Shown: positions 1 through 11,425, counted from the stretch's first letter. The stretch: 59,653 nt of DNA from an uncultured Methylobacter sp. (GCA_903832775.1 CAILCX010000214.1:1-59653), one strand, 5' to 3'. Program-made: numbers and translations. Notes: a model not told the origin generated them from the letters alone.

Positions 1-448
1 TCTTCAGAGCAGCAACACTCGCTACGCTCCTATTGTTTTGCTCTTCCGATTTGCTAAATTAAATTAAATCCGTATAGAAATGTTAAGTTGATTTTAATTA
101 CAAATCCATTCGGTATTATTTTTTAATAAATATATGTACTAAATTTTCAACTAGAAGCATGCGGCGTAGCGTAGCGTCGCAGCCGCGACACAAAACCAAG
201 AATACAAGCAGCCATTGCCAATCAACTGATTATAAAAGTTAACGTCATTAAATACATAAAAAAGACCAATAAACGCGAGAAAACAAAACCAAGTCCGTGC
301 AATAATTCATGCATAACGTTTATAAAGGTTGTACGGGGGGCTTAAGATGCGTTAATTTTAAGTCTACAGTACATTGCCAATATCAATAGGCGTAAACCTA
401 ACTGATACATAGAATCGAACATATAAACAGAAACTTAAAAGCAAAATT
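1..448. other. AT-rich island end, no gene recognised
   Basis: This stretch lies downstream of the integrase gene that ends at 449. It is AT-rich, with several in-frame stops in every frame I read, and I see no start codon with a ribosome site leading into a credible protein. A short GC-rich patch near 160-190 (GCGGC then repeated GTAGC units, then GCCGC) can fold into a small hairpin. It is probably the interior edge of the element integrated at tRNA-Ser. Confidence 0.4.
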
Positions 449-1987
449 TTAACAAACAGGCCGATAAAAATTTAAGCCAAAATCGAATCTCTCAATAGTT
501 TCTTTCTTTTCTAATATGTTGTCCGTAACATTTTGCGTCCAATACCCCCTGGCCACTTTTGAAATCTTACCGAAGCCATCAACAACCTCGGTTTGATGGC
601 CAGTTATTTGTAAAGTTCCTGCTATTTTATTATCAAGCCCATGAGTTACAAATGTATGTCGAAAACCATGAAATCCACTAAGCTTCGCACCCTCTGAATC
701 ATCTCTCAACCCTATTTCATCAAGATACCGGACAAACCATTTAGTTGCATTTGCTGACGCCTTACCGCCACGAGGTTTCCATTCTGGGAAGATAGCCTTA
801 TGATCACCGGCTTTAACTGCTTCAACATAACCCAGGAAACCCAAATCAAGTAGCACGCTATGAATTGGAGCTACTCTTGTTTTTTTTGTCTTGATTGATT
901 TTTTAATATCAACCGATGATTCAGTTTCTTCGGAAAAGAGAAAGTAATATATGCCTGTATCAGCATCCTTCAATATATCGGTAAATGGGTTTAGCTGACA
1001 AGCCTCATTGATGCGGCAACCGGTATATAAACCGATCAAGGGCAACCAACAATAATGAGCAGTTTTGATATTTGAAGCATATTCTTTCATCTTGGGATGC
1101 GAAAATAATCTTACCAGCTCATCTGGCCGTATAGCGCGCTGCTTGTTAAGTCCACTAGCACGTAACCCCCGATACTCAGCCCCTTTTACGCTTAATCCTG
1201 GAAAGCCTTGATCCATGTAATTTACTATTGCCCAATCAATAAATACACTTACGCAGGCTCGGTATGTGCTTATAAATGTCTTCTCTGCAATACAGGGGGC
1301 TCCCGCGTTAGCAATGATCATTTTCTTTATGCCCATACCTTTAAATTTTTTAACATCCCGCCTAACAGGCAGTTTTTGCACTTCATCAAAAAAATAATTA
1401 ATATCAGCTTGTAGAATTTGATTGATTGATTTATCACCCACTAATTCTGTAAATATCGGCAATACACCAGTTAACTTATCAAGCATATCGGCTTTTAATG
1501 GATTATATCGTTTTAAGAAATCACTTACGACAATAGACAACAATGGCCCTACAACTACCTCAATTTCAGCAGGCGCCGTGCAGAGGACAAAGTTTTGAAG
1601 CTTATCAAATGCATCAGCCTTAATTCTCAATTCAGACTGAATCTCTCTTCGCCTAGCAGCTGCAACCGCAATCTCTTTTTCTGCGATTATCCGCTGAGCC
1701 AATGGTGGCAACAAAGAAATTTCTTTCTTTTCTTCTGCCTCTATTTCAGCAACAGCTTGTATTAGAAGTTCTAAATCATAATCATCATGCATATTCTTAT
1801 CCAGATACAAAAAAAGCTCTTTAGCTTTACCGGCAAGTTCATAGCAAGCAGGAACAGCCTCTTGGTAATTTTGGGTTTGCAATGTTTGAGTTAGTTCACG
1901 GACGTGAAGTATCGAATGAAAACGATGTGGAACGCTTAACCGAAAATATAGCGTATTGTTACGGCGGTGCAGATGTGGACATTTCAT
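449..1987 (-). CDS. Tyrosine recombinase / phage-type integrase
   Basis: Site-specific tyrosine recombinase that would integrate and excise the element at the neighbouring tRNA-Ser. The C-terminal catalytic domain is recognisable: box I arginine in TGCRINEACQL, then FHGFRHTFVTH (HxxR), then ITGHQ and a terminal tyrosine in VARGYW. The N-terminal part (LHRRNNTLYFRLSVP) resembles the DUF6538 arm-binding domain usual in this integrase group. I start at the ATG at 1985-1987, just before that conserved stretch (about 512 aa). A GTG at 2047 would add 20 residues without obvious conservation. The gene sits about 115 bases past the 3' end of tRNA-Ser, the usual position of an island integrase. Confidence 0.85.
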   Translation of the reverse strand: MKCPHLHRRNNTLYFRLSVPHRFHSILHVRELTQTLQTQNYQEAVPACYELAGKAKELFLYLDKNMHDDYDLELLIQAVAEIEAEEKKEISLLPPLAQRIIAEKEIAVAAARRREIQSELRIKADAFDKLQNFVLCTAPAEIEVVVGPLLSIVVSDFLKRYNPLKADMLDKLTGVLPIFTELVGDKSINQILQADINYFFDEVQKLPVRRDVKKFKGMGIKKMIIANAGAPCIAEKTFISTYRACVSVFIDWAIVNYMDQGFPGLSVKGAEYRGLRASGLNKQRAIRPDELVRLFSHPKMKEYASNIKTAHYCWLPLIGLYTGCRINEACQLNPFTDILKDADTGIYYFLFSEETESSVDIKKSIKTKKTRVAPIHSVLLDLGFLGYVEAVKAGDHKAIFPEWKPRGGKASANATKWFVRYLDEIGLRDDSEGAKLSGFHGFRHTFVTHGLDNKIAGTLQITGHQTEVVDGFGKISKVARGYWTQNVTDNILEKKETIERFDFGLNFYRPVC

Positions 1988-2101
1988 GTTCAGCTCACTT
2001 TTGTAGCATCGCTTTGTAGCAAATACAATGCGATGAAAAGAGCTCACACAAAACTAATAATTACTATTACTTATCAATTACTTAGATAAGTGGAAATCTA
2101 A

Positions 2102-2193
2102 TGGCGGAGAGTGAGGGATTCGAACCCTCGATGGGAGTTAAAGCCCATACTCCCTTAGCAGGGGAGCGCCTTCAGCCTCTCGGCCAACTCTCC
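2102..2193 (-). tRNA. tRNA-Ser(GCT)
   Basis: Read on the minus strand, the acceptor stem GGAGAGT pairs with ACTCTCC, followed by discriminator G and an encoded CCA at 2102-2104. The anticodon loop is CTGCTAA, giving anticodon GCT. A long variable arm (TATGGGCTTTAACTCCCAT) identifies a class II serine tRNA, and the T arm has the GGTTCGAATCC pattern. The 3' end faces the integrase gene, so it is the likely attachment site of the element to the left. Confidence 0.95.
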
Positions 2194-2275
2194 AAATAGA
2201 TAATATTTATCTTTTAGTTAAAGATATTAATTTTAAAAATTTTATAAAAAGTTATTTTGAACAACAGTAAATATT

Positions 2276-2476
2276 CTAAATCTCATACCCTGTCAATCCT
2301 TCAGGATCATTTTGTTCTTTTTTTATTCTTTCGTAGATTTCTTCCCTATGCACTGAAACTTCTTTCGGTGCATTAACACCAATGCGAACCTGATTCCCTT
2401 TAACTCCGAGAACAGTGACTGTAACTTCATCACCTATCATTAAAGTCTCTCCTACCCGACGAGTCAAGATAAGCAT
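2276..2476 (-). CDS. csrA: Carbon storage regulator CsrA
   Basis: Small dimeric RNA-binding regulator that binds GGA motifs in mRNA leaders and represses or stabilises translation. The 66 aa protein has the full family signature: [16 protein letters not shown] at the start, [20 protein letters not shown] in the core, and EEIYERI after it. A GGGAG ribosome site lies just upstream of the ATG. It follows lysC at the end of the recA-recX-alaS-lysC series, the classic gammaproteobacterial placement. Confidence 0.97.
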   Translation of the reverse strand: MLILTRRVGETLMIGDEVTVTVLGVKGNQVRIGVNAPKEVSVHREEIYERIKKEQNDPEGLTGYEI

Positions 2477-2568
2477 GGCTACTCCCTATATATATTAAAA
2501 AAGCACTGAATTTAAACAGTACCCAACCAAGACGAGCAATTATAGCAGATTTTTCTTATAAATAAACC

Positions 2569-3795
2569 CTATGATGCAATTTTCTGATCCAGTTTAAAAG
2601 CTGCGTGTAATGCTCTTACTGCAAGTTCTAAATATTTCGCATCAACTACAACCGAAATTTTGATTTCGGATGTTGAAATCATTCTTATATTAATGCCTTC
2701 GTCAGCCAATGCTTTAAACATCGTACAGGCAATCCCAGCGTGCGAACGCATACCAACGCCGACAATCGATACTTTTACGATACTATCATCACCAGTCACA
2801 TTTCTGGCGCCAAGCTCTTCGCAGGTTTTATCCAGCAAGGCTTTTGCCCGCTGATATTCATTACGATTGACTGTAAATGTAAAGTCAGTCGTTGAATCAT
2901 CAGCAATATTTTGGATGATCATATCAATTTCGATATTAGCATCAGCAATCGGCCCTAAAATTTTAAACGCAACTCCCGGTAAATCAGGAACACCGGTTAT
3001 GGTTAATTTAGCTTCATCCCGATTAAAGGCGATTCCTGATATTAATGCACTTTCCACTTCTGATTCCTCATAGGTAATGAGCGTACCCCTACCCTCTTCA
3101 AATGATGACAACACGCGCAAGGCAACGTTATATTTTCCGGCAAATTCAACCGATCTAATCTGTAAAACCTTTGAACCTAAACTGGCCATTTCCAGCATTT
3201 CTTCAAAAGTTATTTTATCCAGTCTACGCGCTTTAGGCTCTACTCTTGGATCTGTCGTGTAAACACCATCAACGTCAGTATAAATATGACATTCATCGGC
3301 TTTTAAAGCCGCAGCCAACGCTACGGCAGTCGTATCAGACCCACCTCTACCCAAAGTAGTGATATTTCCGTCTTCATCAACACCCTGAAAACCTGCAACG
3401 ACAACAACTTTGCCTGCATCAAGATCCGCGCGGATGCAAGCATCATCTATCTTACGAATTCTGGCTTTGGTAAAACTGCTATCGGTTAGAATTTTTACCT
3501 GAGAACCAGTATAAGAACAAGCATCGCAACCAATCTCGTGCAAAGCCATACTTAACAAGGCAACGGTAACTTGCTCGCCGGTCGATAACAAGACATCTGT
3601 TTCCCGTTCATCAGGGTTATTCTGCATTGCATTTGCCAGAGCAACCAAGCGATTTGTTTCCCCACTCATCGCCGAAACAACAACAATAATTTGATCACCT
3701 AAATCATGAGCTGCCTTTACCTTTTCAGCAACCGCTTTGATCCGCTCAACGGTACCAACTGAGGTACCGCCAAATTTGTATACATATAATGCCAT
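2569..3795 (-). CDS. lysC: Aspartate kinase
   Basis: Phosphorylates L-aspartate, the first step towards lysine, threonine, methionine and diaminopimelate. The 408 aa length fits the monofunctional type. The N-terminal amino acid kinase domain begins VYKFGGTSVGT and contains GRGGSDTTAVALA; the C-terminal third carries two ACT domains (around ISGIAFNRDEAKLTI and VSIVGVGMRSHAGIA), which usually bind lysine or threonine for feedback control. An AGAAGG ribosome site precedes the ATG. It lies 13 bases after alaS, so the two are probably co-transcribed. Confidence 0.96.
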   Translation of the reverse strand: MALYVYKFGGTSVGTVERIKAVAEKVKAAHDLGDQIIVVVSAMSGETNRLVALANAMQNNPDERETDVLLSTGEQVTVALLSMALHEIGCDACSYTGSQVKILTDSSFTKARIRKIDDACIRADLDAGKVVVVAGFQGVDEDGNITTLGRGGSDTTAVALAAALKADECHIYTDVDGVYTTDPRVEPKARRLDKITFEEMLEMASLGSKVLQIRSVEFAGKYNVALRVLSSFEEGRGTLITYEESEVESALISGIAFNRDEAKLTITGVPDLPGVAFKILGPIADANIEIDMIIQNIADDSTTDFTFTVNRNEYQRAKALLDKTCEELGARNVTGDDSIVKVSIVGVGMRSHAGIACTMFKALADEGINIRMISTSEIKISVVVDAKYLELAVRALHAAFKLDQKIAS

Positions 3796-3808
3796 TTAAT
3801 AGAACCTT

Positions 3809-6421
3809 CTAAGCGCCAAGTTGCGTTTTCACCCAAGCCGAAACTTGTGCCAATGCGGCTGTCAAACCAGACGGATCATTACCTCCCGCCATTGCCAGAT
3901 CCGGTTTACCGCCACCTTTCCCTCCCACTTGAGTAGCAACAAAATTGACCAAATCGCCGGCTTTTATCTGCCCCATTTTGTCTTTGGTCACACCGGCAAT
4001 CAAATTGACTTTTTCGCCTTCTACAACCGCCAACACAATGACTGCGCTATCCAGTTTGTTTTTTAACTGCTCAACCAAATCTCTAAGGGATTTGGGATCA
4101 ACATCATCCAACTTAACGGCCAAGACCTTAATACCCTCAACATCGACTGCCTGAGCACCCAGTTCGCTACCTGCCGAACTGGCCATCTTGGCTTGCAATC
4201 GATCCAACTGTTTCTCCAAAAGCCGGTTTTTTTCCATCAATTGTTCAACTTTTTCAGGTGCTTTATCTGGCGCGCTTTTTAGCATACAGGCAATACTGAC
4301 AAGTGCGTTATCTCGACTGGCTAGCCAGTCAAAACAAACACCGCCAGTTACCGCCTCAATGCGCCTGACACCAGACGCAACACCAGTTTCGCTTATAATT
4401 TTCAAACAACCGATGTCCCCCGCCCTATCAACATGCGTACCACCGCAAAGCTCGGTAGAAAATTCGCCAATTTTTAAAACACGTACTTCGTCACCGTACT
4501 TTTCCCCAAACAGAGCCATAGCACCGGCTTTAACAGCCTCATCCTTGGCCATTACTTCAGCACTAACAGTATTATTTAAACGGATTTGTTCATTAACAAT
4601 CCGCTCAACAGCACTGATTTCAAAAGTTGTTACTGGCTCAAAATGTGAAAAATCAAAACGTAAGCGCTCAGGGTTTACCAAAGAACCCTTTTGCGCGACA
4701 TGATCACCCAAAACCTGCCTTAAAGCTGCGTGCAACAAATGGGTTGCGGAATGATTGAGCTCAGTCGCTATTCTGTCAACCGCACTAACTTTGGCATCGC
4801 ATAATTGACCTTGAGTTAAAATACCGGAAAGCAATTTGCCTTTATGTAAAAACAGGTTTCCACCCTGTTTTTGGGTATCGGTCACTTCAAAGATTGCGCC
4901 ATCGGCCTCAATTATTCCGCAATCGCCGATTTGCCCACCAGACTCGGCATAAAACGGTGTTTTATCCAAGATCACAACACCCTCTTCACCATCCTGCAAA
5001 CTGTTAACCGGTTGTCCTTGTTTATAAAGACCAATAATGCTTACCTGATCTTCAAGGTGATGATAACCGGTAAATTCAGTCTGTGAATCAAGCTTGATAT
5101 CCTGGTCGTAATCGGCACCAAAACTACTTGCAGACCTTGCTCTGTCTCGTTGCGCAGACATAGCCATTTCAAAACCGGCATGATCGACAGTAAGATGATG
5201 TTCACGGGCAAAGTCGGCAGTCAAATCGACGGGGAATCCATAGGTATCATAAAGCTGAAATACGGTATCGCCTGGAATAACCGAACCTTCCATTTTGGCG
5301 ACACACGCCTCCAGAATCCTCATACCTTGTTCCAGGGTTTCAGCAAAACGCTCTTCTTCCTTTTTCAACACCCGCTCAATTTGAGCTTGAGTCGCAATAA
5401 GTTCAGGAAACGCCAGCCCCATTTCTTCAGCCAGTGGCGCAACCAGTTTATAAAAGAAAACATCGCGAATACCCAAACGATAACCGTGACGAATGGCGCG
5501 ACGAATAATACGACGCACTACATAACCGCGACCTTCATTGGACGGCATCACACCATCTGCAATCAAAAATGCACAGGAGCGTATATGATCTGCAATCACC
5601 CGTAACGAACTTTGCGACAAATCGTTAATTCCAGCAAGTTCGGCAGCAGCATTTAATAGTTTTTGGAATAAATCAATCTCGTAGTTGCTATGCACGCCTT
5701 GAAGCACTGCTGCGATACGTTCCAACCCCATACCGGTATCCACCGAAGGTTTTGGCAATGGTGTTAACGAGCCGTCTGCGGCACGGTCATATTGCATGAA
5801 CACCAAATTCCAGATTTCGATATAACGATCACCATCTTCATCGGGTGAACCCGGTGGTCCGCCATCAATATCCTCACCATGATCATAGAATATTTCGGTA
5901 CAAGGCCCGCAAGGCCCAACGTCACCCATTGACCAGAAATTATCTTTCGCACCTATTCTTGAAAAACGAACCGACGAAATACTAACATCGTCCAACCAGA
6001 TTTTTTCGGCTTCCGAATCTTCATCAAAAACGGTAACCCATAATTTTTCCGCAGGAATTTCAAGTTCTTTGGTTAAAAAGTCCCAGGCAAAATGAATGGC
6101 TTCTTTTTTAAAATAATCGCCAAAACTGAAATTACCCAGCATTTCAAAAAAAGTATGATGCCTGGCTGTATAACCAACATTTTCCAGATCGTTATGCTTA
6201 CCACCGGCACGCACACACCGCTGACTGGTAGCGGCCTTGTTATACTCTCGGTGATCTCGGCCTAAAAACACATCCTTAAATTGCACCATCCCAGCATTGG
6301 TAAACAATAAAGTCGGATCATTGCCCGGAACTAGTGAACTTGAAGACTGAACAGAATGTTCCCGTTCACGAAAAAACTCCAGAAAAGCGGTGCGCAACTC
6401 TGCGCTAGTCATTTTTTTCAT
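3809..6421 (-). CDS. alaS: Alanyl-tRNA synthetase
   Basis: Class II synthetase that charges tRNA-Ala and edits mischarged Ser- and Gly-tRNA-Ala. The 870 aa protein is full length. The catalytic core has [19 protein letters not shown] and [13 protein letters not shown]; the editing domain has the zinc-binding HSATHLLH and, further on, CGGTHV; the C-terminal C-Ala domain ends with [15 protein letters not shown]. The gene is in the usual recA-recX-alaS order, 24 bases after recX. Confidence 0.97.
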   Translation of the reverse strand: MKKMTSAELRTAFLEFFREREHSVQSSSSLVPGNDPTLLFTNAGMVQFKDVFLGRDHREYNKAATSQRCVRAGGKHNDLENVGYTARHHTFFEMLGNFSFGDYFKKEAIHFAWDFLTKELEIPAEKLWVTVFDEDSEAEKIWLDDVSISSVRFSRIGAKDNFWSMGDVGPCGPCTEIFYDHGEDIDGGPPGSPDEDGDRYIEIWNLVFMQYDRAADGSLTPLPKPSVDTGMGLERIAAVLQGVHSNYEIDLFQKLLNAAAELAGINDLSQSSLRVIADHIRSCAFLIADGVMPSNEGRGYVVRRIIRRAIRHGYRLGIRDVFFYKLVAPLAEEMGLAFPELIATQAQIERVLKKEEERFAETLEQGMRILEACVAKMEGSVIPGDTVFQLYDTYGFPVDLTADFAREHHLTVDHAGFEMAMSAQRDRARSASSFGADYDQDIKLDSQTEFTGYHHLEDQVSIIGLYKQGQPVNSLQDGEEGVVILDKTPFYAESGGQIGDCGIIEADGAIFEVTDTQKQGGNLFLHKGKLLSGILTQGQLCDAKVSAVDRIATELNHSATHLLHAALRQVLGDHVAQKGSLVNPERLRFDFSHFEPVTTFEISAVERIVNEQIRLNNTVSAEVMAKDEAVKAGAMALFGEKYGDEVRVLKIGEFSTELCGGTHVDRAGDIGCLKIISETGVASGVRRIEAVTGGVCFDWLASRDNALVSIACMLKSAPDKAPEKVEQLMEKNRLLEKQLDRLQAKMASSAGSELGAQAVDVEGIKVLAVKLDDVDPKSLRDLVEQLKNKLDSAVIVLAVVEGEKVNLIAGVTKDKMGQIKAGDLVNFVATQVGGKGGGKPDLAMAGGNDPSGLTAALAQVSAWVKTQLGA

Positions 6422-6445
6422 AATAAATGCTGTTATAACTAAAAC

Positions 6446-6931
6446 TTATTCCAATTTGATAGCCAAATCATTAAATAACTGATTAATCATTTCGCCGGAA
6501 AATCCACGCTGTAGTAAAAAACGATTGCGTTTTGCCCATTCATTGCGCTTTAACACAACATCCTGGTTATATTTTTTGCTGTATACCTTTTGTAACAACT
6601 CCAGCCAGTCAGCCGACTCTCTTTGGACAATGTCATCAAGAGAAAACGCCGCTATGCCGTTTTGCTTTAGTTCATAAGTCACACGAAGCGGTCCGTAACC
6701 TTTTAGAATACGAAATCTGGCATAACTTTCAGCATATCTCAGATCGCTTTGCCAGCCATCGGCTGCCAACTCTAAAATAACAGGATGTGCAAGCTCTGCG
6801 TCAAAACCTCTTAAAGCCAGCTTGTTCAGCAATTCTTTTTGACTGTGCTCTCTATACGCCAATAACCGCAGACAAACATCCTTAATTTGCTTGTCGCCAG
6901 CTAATGGCTCGAAATCACTTTCTTCAATCAA
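6446..6931 (-). CDS. recX: RecA regulator RecX
   Basis: Binds RecA filaments and modulates, usually inhibits, RecA activity. The 161 aa protein has the three-helix RecX repeats, starting VCLRLLAYREHSQKELLNKL and continuing through RILKGYGPLRVTYELKQNGI. It begins 6 bases after the recA stop codon, so translation is probably coupled with recA. Confidence 0.93.
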   Translation of the reverse strand: MIEESDFEPLAGDKQIKDVCLRLLAYREHSQKELLNKLALRGFDAELAHPVILELAADGWQSDLRYAESYARFRILKGYGPLRVTYELKQNGIAAFSLDDIVQRESADWLELLQKVYSKKYNQDVVLKRNEWAKRNRFLLQRGFSGEMINQLFNDLAIKLE

Positions 6932-6937
6932 AACGAA

Positions 6938-7975
6938 CTATTCATCCTCTTCTTCAATCGATGGTACATCGTTAACGCCAGGTTTCTTGGCAAAAGCTTC
7001 AGCTCTGATTTTACTCTCAATTTCTTTGGCTTTTTCAGGATGCTCTTTTAAAAAAGCCTTTACATTATCCTTGCCCTGGCCGATTTTTTCATCGCCGTAA
7101 CTATACCAGGAACCGGCTTTCTGAATAAAACCATAACTTACGCCCAAATCGACCAATTCGCCGACAAACGAAATGCCTTCGCCATATAAAATCTCAAACT
7201 CAGCCTGTTTAAAGGGCGGTGCGACTTTATTTTTGACGACTTTAACCCGAGTTTCATTACCAATAACTTCTTCGCCCTTTTTGATCGAGCCAATGCGTCG
7301 AATATCCAGACGAACCGAAGCGTAAAACTTAAGTGCATTACCACCGGTAGTGGTTTCGGGACTGCCAAACATCACGCCGATTTTCATGCGTATCTGATTA
7401 ATAAAAATAACCAGTGTATTGGAACGCTTAATATTACCAGTCAATTTCCGTAAAGCCTGAGACATCAAACGCGCCTGCAAACCCATATGGGAATCACCCA
7501 TATCACCTTCAATCTCGGCTTTGGGCGTTAACGCCGCAACCGAATCAATGACAACCACGTCAACAGCACCAGAACGTACCAACATATCGGTAATTTCAAG
7601 AGCCTGTTCGCCAGTATCGGGTTGCGAAACCAGTAAATCATCGACATTTACGCCCAATTTCTCTGCATAACCAGGGTCTAAAGCATGCTCGGCATCAACA
7701 AAAGCAGCGGTTCCACCCAACTTTTGCATTTCGGCGATGACTTGCAGAGTCAAAGTGGTTTTGCCGGAGGATTCAGGACCATAAATCTCAATAACGCGAC
7801 CACGAGGTAAACCGCCACAGCCCAGAGCAATATCCAACCCTAGGGAACCCGTAGAAACCACGTCAATATCTCGGGAAGCAGCCACATCACCCATACGCAT
7901 CACAGAGCCTTTACCAAACTGCTTCTCGATCTGCATCAGTGCCGCACCTAGCGCTTTCTTTTTATTCTCATCCAT
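6938..7975 (-). CDS. recA: Recombinase RecA
   Basis: DNA-dependent ATPase that forms nucleoprotein filaments for homologous recombination and triggers LexA autocleavage. The 345 aa length is standard. Visible motifs are Walker [11 protein letters not shown], the VVIDSVAAL Walker B strand, the loop region [19 protein letters not shown], and [14 protein letters not shown]. The acidic tail SIEEEDE is typical. A run of G bases (AAAGGGGAA) gives the ribosome site. No canonical LexA box was found by eye upstream (see findings). Confidence 0.98.
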   Translation of the reverse strand: MDENKKKALGAALMQIEKQFGKGSVMRMGDVAASRDIDVVSTGSLGLDIALGCGGLPRGRVIEIYGPESSGKTTLTLQVIAEMQKLGGTAAFVDAEHALDPGYAEKLGVNVDDLLVSQPDTGEQALEITDMLVRSGAVDVVVIDSVAALTPKAEIEGDMGDSHMGLQARLMSQALRKLTGNIKRSNTLVIFINQIRMKIGVMFGSPETTTGGNALKFYASVRLDIRRIGSIKKGEEVIGNETRVKVVKNKVAPPFKQAEFEILYGEGISFVGELVDLGVSYGFIQKAGSWYSYGDEKIGQGKDNVKAFLKEHPEKAKEIESKIRAEAFAKKPGVNDVPSIEEEDE

Positions 7976-8518
7976 ACTTATTCCCCTTTATGCCCTGCGG
8001 CGCTGTCGGTTGGAAAGAAATGTCGCCAAACCCAATATAATTATTATCACATAGAGACAAGGCTTCGGATAGTCTTGATTTGCTAAAGAGCTAAGACGGA
8101 AGGCTCTGTAATTCAGGTATTACACTTATACCGAATAATTGACTAAAAAATCTGATGATTTCAGTAACGCATTAATTTAACTTAAGTGCTCGCTACTGAC
8201 GACAAGATAATCATAGACAATTGTGAACAACCATTGAATACCGGCTTCTGTGTCCCACACAAAGACAGTTTTGATCGTTAATGGATTTCTTCAGGTACCT
8301 CTTCGTTCAGCTAAAGCTAAACCACTCATTTTTTTATCAAACTTATCGAAAGTAGTTAGCCATCTGAAGCCGAATCTAATGCAATGCCTTGTTAATAACA
8401 GCCTGCGACATAATCGTTGACGGCAATTATTGCGTCACCCATTGATAACAGGATGACTAAATCGTCAATAAAACTGTAAAATAGCTGTTTTTTTCATTGG
8501 CCAGCCTTTTAATACATC
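7976..8518. promoter_or_regulatory. Divergent recA / proS intergenic region
   Basis: This 543-base region must hold the promoters of the leftward recA operon and the rightward proS. I see no protein or RNA gene. A small near-palindrome (GCAAT T ATTGC, flanked by GAC/GTC) lies near 8420-8440. I looked for CTG-N10-CAG SOS boxes on both strands and found none. Confidence 0.4.
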
Positions 8519-10228
8519 ATGCGTACTTCTCAATTTCCACTTAATACCGTTAAAGAAACACCGGCTGATGCAGAGATAGCCAGCCATCAACTGATGATTC
8601 GCGCCGGTCTGATTCGCAAACTAGCTGCCGGTCTTTACACTTGGTTACCGCTGGGACTTCGGGTTATGCGCAAAGTTGAAAAAATTACCCGCGCGGAAAT
8701 GGAAAAAACCGGTGCGTTGGAAGTGTTGATGCCCGGACTGCAACCCGCTGAACTTTGGCAGGAAACCGGACGCTGGGAACAATACGGCCCGGAGCTTGCC
8801 CGACTAAAAGACCGGCATGACCGTGATTTTTGCCTGGGTCCCACGCATGAAGAAATCATTACCGATCTGGCGCGTAACGAAATCAAAAGCTACAAGCAAC
8901 TGCCAATCACCTATTACCAAATACAATCCAAATTCCGCGATGAAATTCGCCCCCGTTTCGGCGTGATGCGTTCGCGTGAATTTATCATGAAAGACGCTTA
9001 CTCCTTTCACTTGGATCATGAATCCTTACAAGTCACATACGAGGCGATGTATCAGGCTTATAGCAATATTTTCAATCATTTGGGCTTAAAGTTCAGAGCA
9101 GTTATTGCCGATTCGGGTTCGATTGGCGGCGCTATTTCTCATGAATTTCATGTGCTGGCCGATTCCGGTGAAGACGCGATTGCCTTTTCAACTGACAGCG
9201 ACTATGCAGCGAATGTTGAAAAAGCCGAAGCATTACAACCTTTAGGCGTTCGTGGTGAAGCTACGGAAGCCTTAACGCTGCTTGATACACCTGATCAGCA
9301 TAGTATCGAAGAAATCAGCTTGTTTTTAAGTATTCCAAGCTCACAATGCCTTAAAACACTAATTGTTAAAGGTGAAGAAGATACTCTGGTTGCGTTGTTG
9401 CTTAGAGGTGACCACACCCTTAACGATATTAAAGCCATAAAAATCGATGGCGTTGCTTCACCACTGGAGTTCGCCAGCGATGAACAAGTCAGCAGTGCCT
9501 GCATTTGCAAGCCCGGCTCAATCGGCCCCATCGGTTTGAATATTAAAATCATTGCCGATCGCAGTGTAACAGCTATGGCTAATTTCGTGTGCGGCGCCAA
9601 TCAAGAGAATAAGCATTATAAAGGCGTGAACTGGGAACGTGATTTACCAACACCAGACCATATCGCCGATCTGCGCGTAGTGGTTGAGGGCGATCCAAGT
9701 CCCGATGGTAAAGGTACTATAACTCTGGCGCGCGGCATTGAAGTTGGTCATATTTTTCAGCTTGGCACTAAATACAGCGAAGCCATGAAAGCCGGTGTCA
9801 TCAACGAAGGCGGCAAAAACCAGATTATGACCATGGGCTGTTATGGTATTGGAATTTCGAGGGTAGTCGCAGCCGCTATTGAGCAAAGTCATGACGATAA
9901 AGGCATTATTTGGTCTACGCATCTTGCGCCTTTTCAGGTTGCTCTTTGTCCAATGAACATGCACAAATCCGAACGTCTTAAAGTGGCTTCAGAGCAGTTG
10001 TACCAAGATTTGCTGGCTGCCGGCATTGATGTGTTGTTTGATGACAGAAAAGTCCGTGCCGGATTTATGTTTTCGGACATGGAGTTAATCGGTATTCCTC
10101 ATTGTATCGTTATTGGTGATCGCGGTCTTGATTCCGGTACGGTTGAATACAAAGCAAGAACGGCTGAGGCAAATGAAGAAATCCCGTTTGCAGATATTGT
10201 CACTTTTTTGAAGGCCAAATTAGCTTAA
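8519..10228 (+). CDS. proS: Prolyl-tRNA synthetase (bacterial type)
   Basis: Class II synthetase that charges tRNA-Pro. The 569 aa length matches the bacterial type with an inserted YbaK-like editing domain. The N-terminal catalytic part starts [19 protein letters not shown] and has [29 protein letters not shown] and the motif 2 region [20 protein letters not shown]. The insert (roughly residues 225-400) contains CLKTLIVKG. The motif 3 region is [10 protein letters not shown]. The ATG has only a weak ribosome site. The gene stands alone, divergent from recA. Confidence 0.96.
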   Translation: MRTSQFPLNTVKETPADAEIASHQLMIRAGLIRKLAAGLYTWLPLGLRVMRKVEKITRAEMEKTGALEVLMPGLQPAELWQETGRWEQYGPELARLKDRHDRDFCLGPTHEEIITDLARNEIKSYKQLPITYYQIQSKFRDEIRPRFGVMRSREFIMKDAYSFHLDHESLQVTYEAMYQAYSNIFNHLGLKFRAVIADSGSIGGAISHEFHVLADSGEDAIAFSTDSDYAANVEKAEALQPLGVRGEATEALTLLDTPDQHSIEEISLFLSIPSSQCLKTLIVKGEEDTLVALLLRGDHTLNDIKAIKIDGVASPLEFASDEQVSSACICKPGSIGPIGLNIKIIADRSVTAMANFVCGANQENKHYKGVNWERDLPTPDHIADLRVVVEGDPSPDGKGTITLARGIEVGHIFQLGTKYSEAMKAGVINEGGKNQIMTMGCYGIGISRVVAAAIEQSHDDKGIIWSTHLAPFQVALCPMNMHKSERLKVASEQLYQDLLAAGIDVLFDDRKVRAGFMFSDMELIGIPHCIVIGDRGLDSGTVEYKARTAEANEEIPFADIVTFLKAKLA

Positions 10229-10243
10229 AACCTGGCCTCGATT

Positions 10244-10285
10244 TTTCACCACGAAGGACACGATGCAGTATCTTTTGTGGTGAAA
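10244..10285. terminator. Hairpin between convergent proS and hydrolase genes
   Basis: Perfect 9-base inverted repeat TTTCACCAC / GTGGTGAAA separated by 24 bases, placed between two convergent genes. T-rich and A-rich flanks on either side could make it a bidirectional terminator. The loop is long, so this is tentative. Confidence 0.4.
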
Positions 10286-10287
10286 GC

Positions 10288-11277
10288 TTAGTAATTTAAC
10301 AATTGCCTGGCTCGATTATCAGCGCCTGAAGGAAGTTCTCGGGAATTAGCATTAATCCAGGCAACTATATCTTTCCAGGTAGTGGGAGCTTGCAAATCGC
10401 GTAATAGCATGTGATAGCCCTTAGGATAAATCGCCACAGTTTTTGCCGTGGCATCCGTTTCCAAAACTTGTTTCAAGAAAGCATAGGTTGGCTCTTTTGG
10501 AATGATTTCGTCTTTTTCGCCATACATAATCAGGCTGTTCCCGCTTAGCGAGGCAGCACTGTCAAAGGCCGAATCCATCAAATCAGTCAAACCGTATATT
10601 GTTTCCACTCGGGTCGCTTTAATGATCCAAGGATCACGGCCCATGGCACGGAGCATATCGATGTTGTCCGAGGCCATCACATGTACGCCCTTTCCGGTCA
10701 AAGTCAGCCAGGGCACGCTATGAGCCAGCGTCCAAAGCAAACCGGTTTGATACCAGGGCATCGTTGATCTGGCCCATAACGCAGGTGCTGCAAGAATGAC
10801 TCCAGCAACTTCAAGCACTTTTCTTTGCCCCATCGCGGCAATAATTATTGCACCACCCATGCTTTCTCCCAGCAGATAAATGGGACGCTGCGGATAATGT
10901 TGTTTCACCAGTCGCACAAAATCCTGCACGTCATTGATGTAAGCCTCTTTTCCCGGCCATAAACCGCGTTGCGGAGCCGCGCCAAAGCCGCGCTGATCAT
11001 AGGCAAAACAGGCTATTCCAACTTTACTGAAATACTCGGCCGGCGGGTCAAAAAAATGGCTGTAATCGTTAAAACCATGTAGCGCAATAATAACAGCAAC
11101 CGGTTCGGTTTTAGGTAGCCAATGGCGTAACGGTAAATGGGTACCGTCTGCCGTCAGAAACATATTTTCACCTAACTGGGCTACTTGATCTTTAGCGCCG
11201 GGTGGATAAGTCATCGGCATGCAACCATTCAGGTTTAAAGCCAAAAGAATGACAAAAAATGTATTTCGATATTTCAT
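10288..11277 (-). CDS. Alpha/beta hydrolase lipoprotein (lysophospholipase-like)
   Basis: Probable membrane-anchored serine hydrolase. The first 19 residues form a lipoprotein signal ending in the lipobox LNGC, so the mature protein should be lipidated. The fold is recognisable: the oxyanion region VIIALHGFNDYSHFF, ACFAYDQRGFGAAP, the nucleophile elbow LLGESMGGAIIIA (Ser), then IMYGEKDEIIPKEP (Asp) and PKGYHMLLRD (His). This matches the monoacylglycerol lipase / lysophospholipase L2 group (serine aminopeptidase S33 fold). The substrate cannot be read from the sequence. It is a single gene, convergent with proS. Confidence 0.85.
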   Translation of the reverse strand: MKYRNTFFVILLALNLNGCMPMTYPPGAKDQVAQLGENMFLTADGTHLPLRHWLPKTEPVAVIIALHGFNDYSHFFDPPAEYFSKVGIACFAYDQRGFGAAPQRGLWPGKEAYINDVQDFVRLVKQHYPQRPIYLLGESMGGAIIIAAMGQRKVLEVAGVILAAPALWARSTMPWYQTGLLWTLAHSVPWLTLTGKGVHVMASDNIDMLRAMGRDPWIIKATRVETIYGLTDLMDSAFDSAASLSGNSLIMYGEKDEIIPKEPTYAFLKQVLETDATAKTVAIYPKGYHMLLRDLQAPTTWKDIVAWINANSRELPSGADNRARQLLNY

Positions 11278-11425
11278 ACGATGGGATAAATCTTTGAGCA
11301 GTATTTTTTTAAAAACATTAAATAGCAGAGCAAGAATCGCCTTAAACCCTAAAAATCTTCAGAGCAATAACTGCTAATGCTTTATGATACACAGAAATAT
11401 AATCTGCTAAACCAATTTTTACCCC

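Noticed and set aside
8480-8500. ACTGTAAAATAGCTGT near proS as an SOS box
   Set aside because: The second half is TGT rather than ACAG, so the dyad is wrong.
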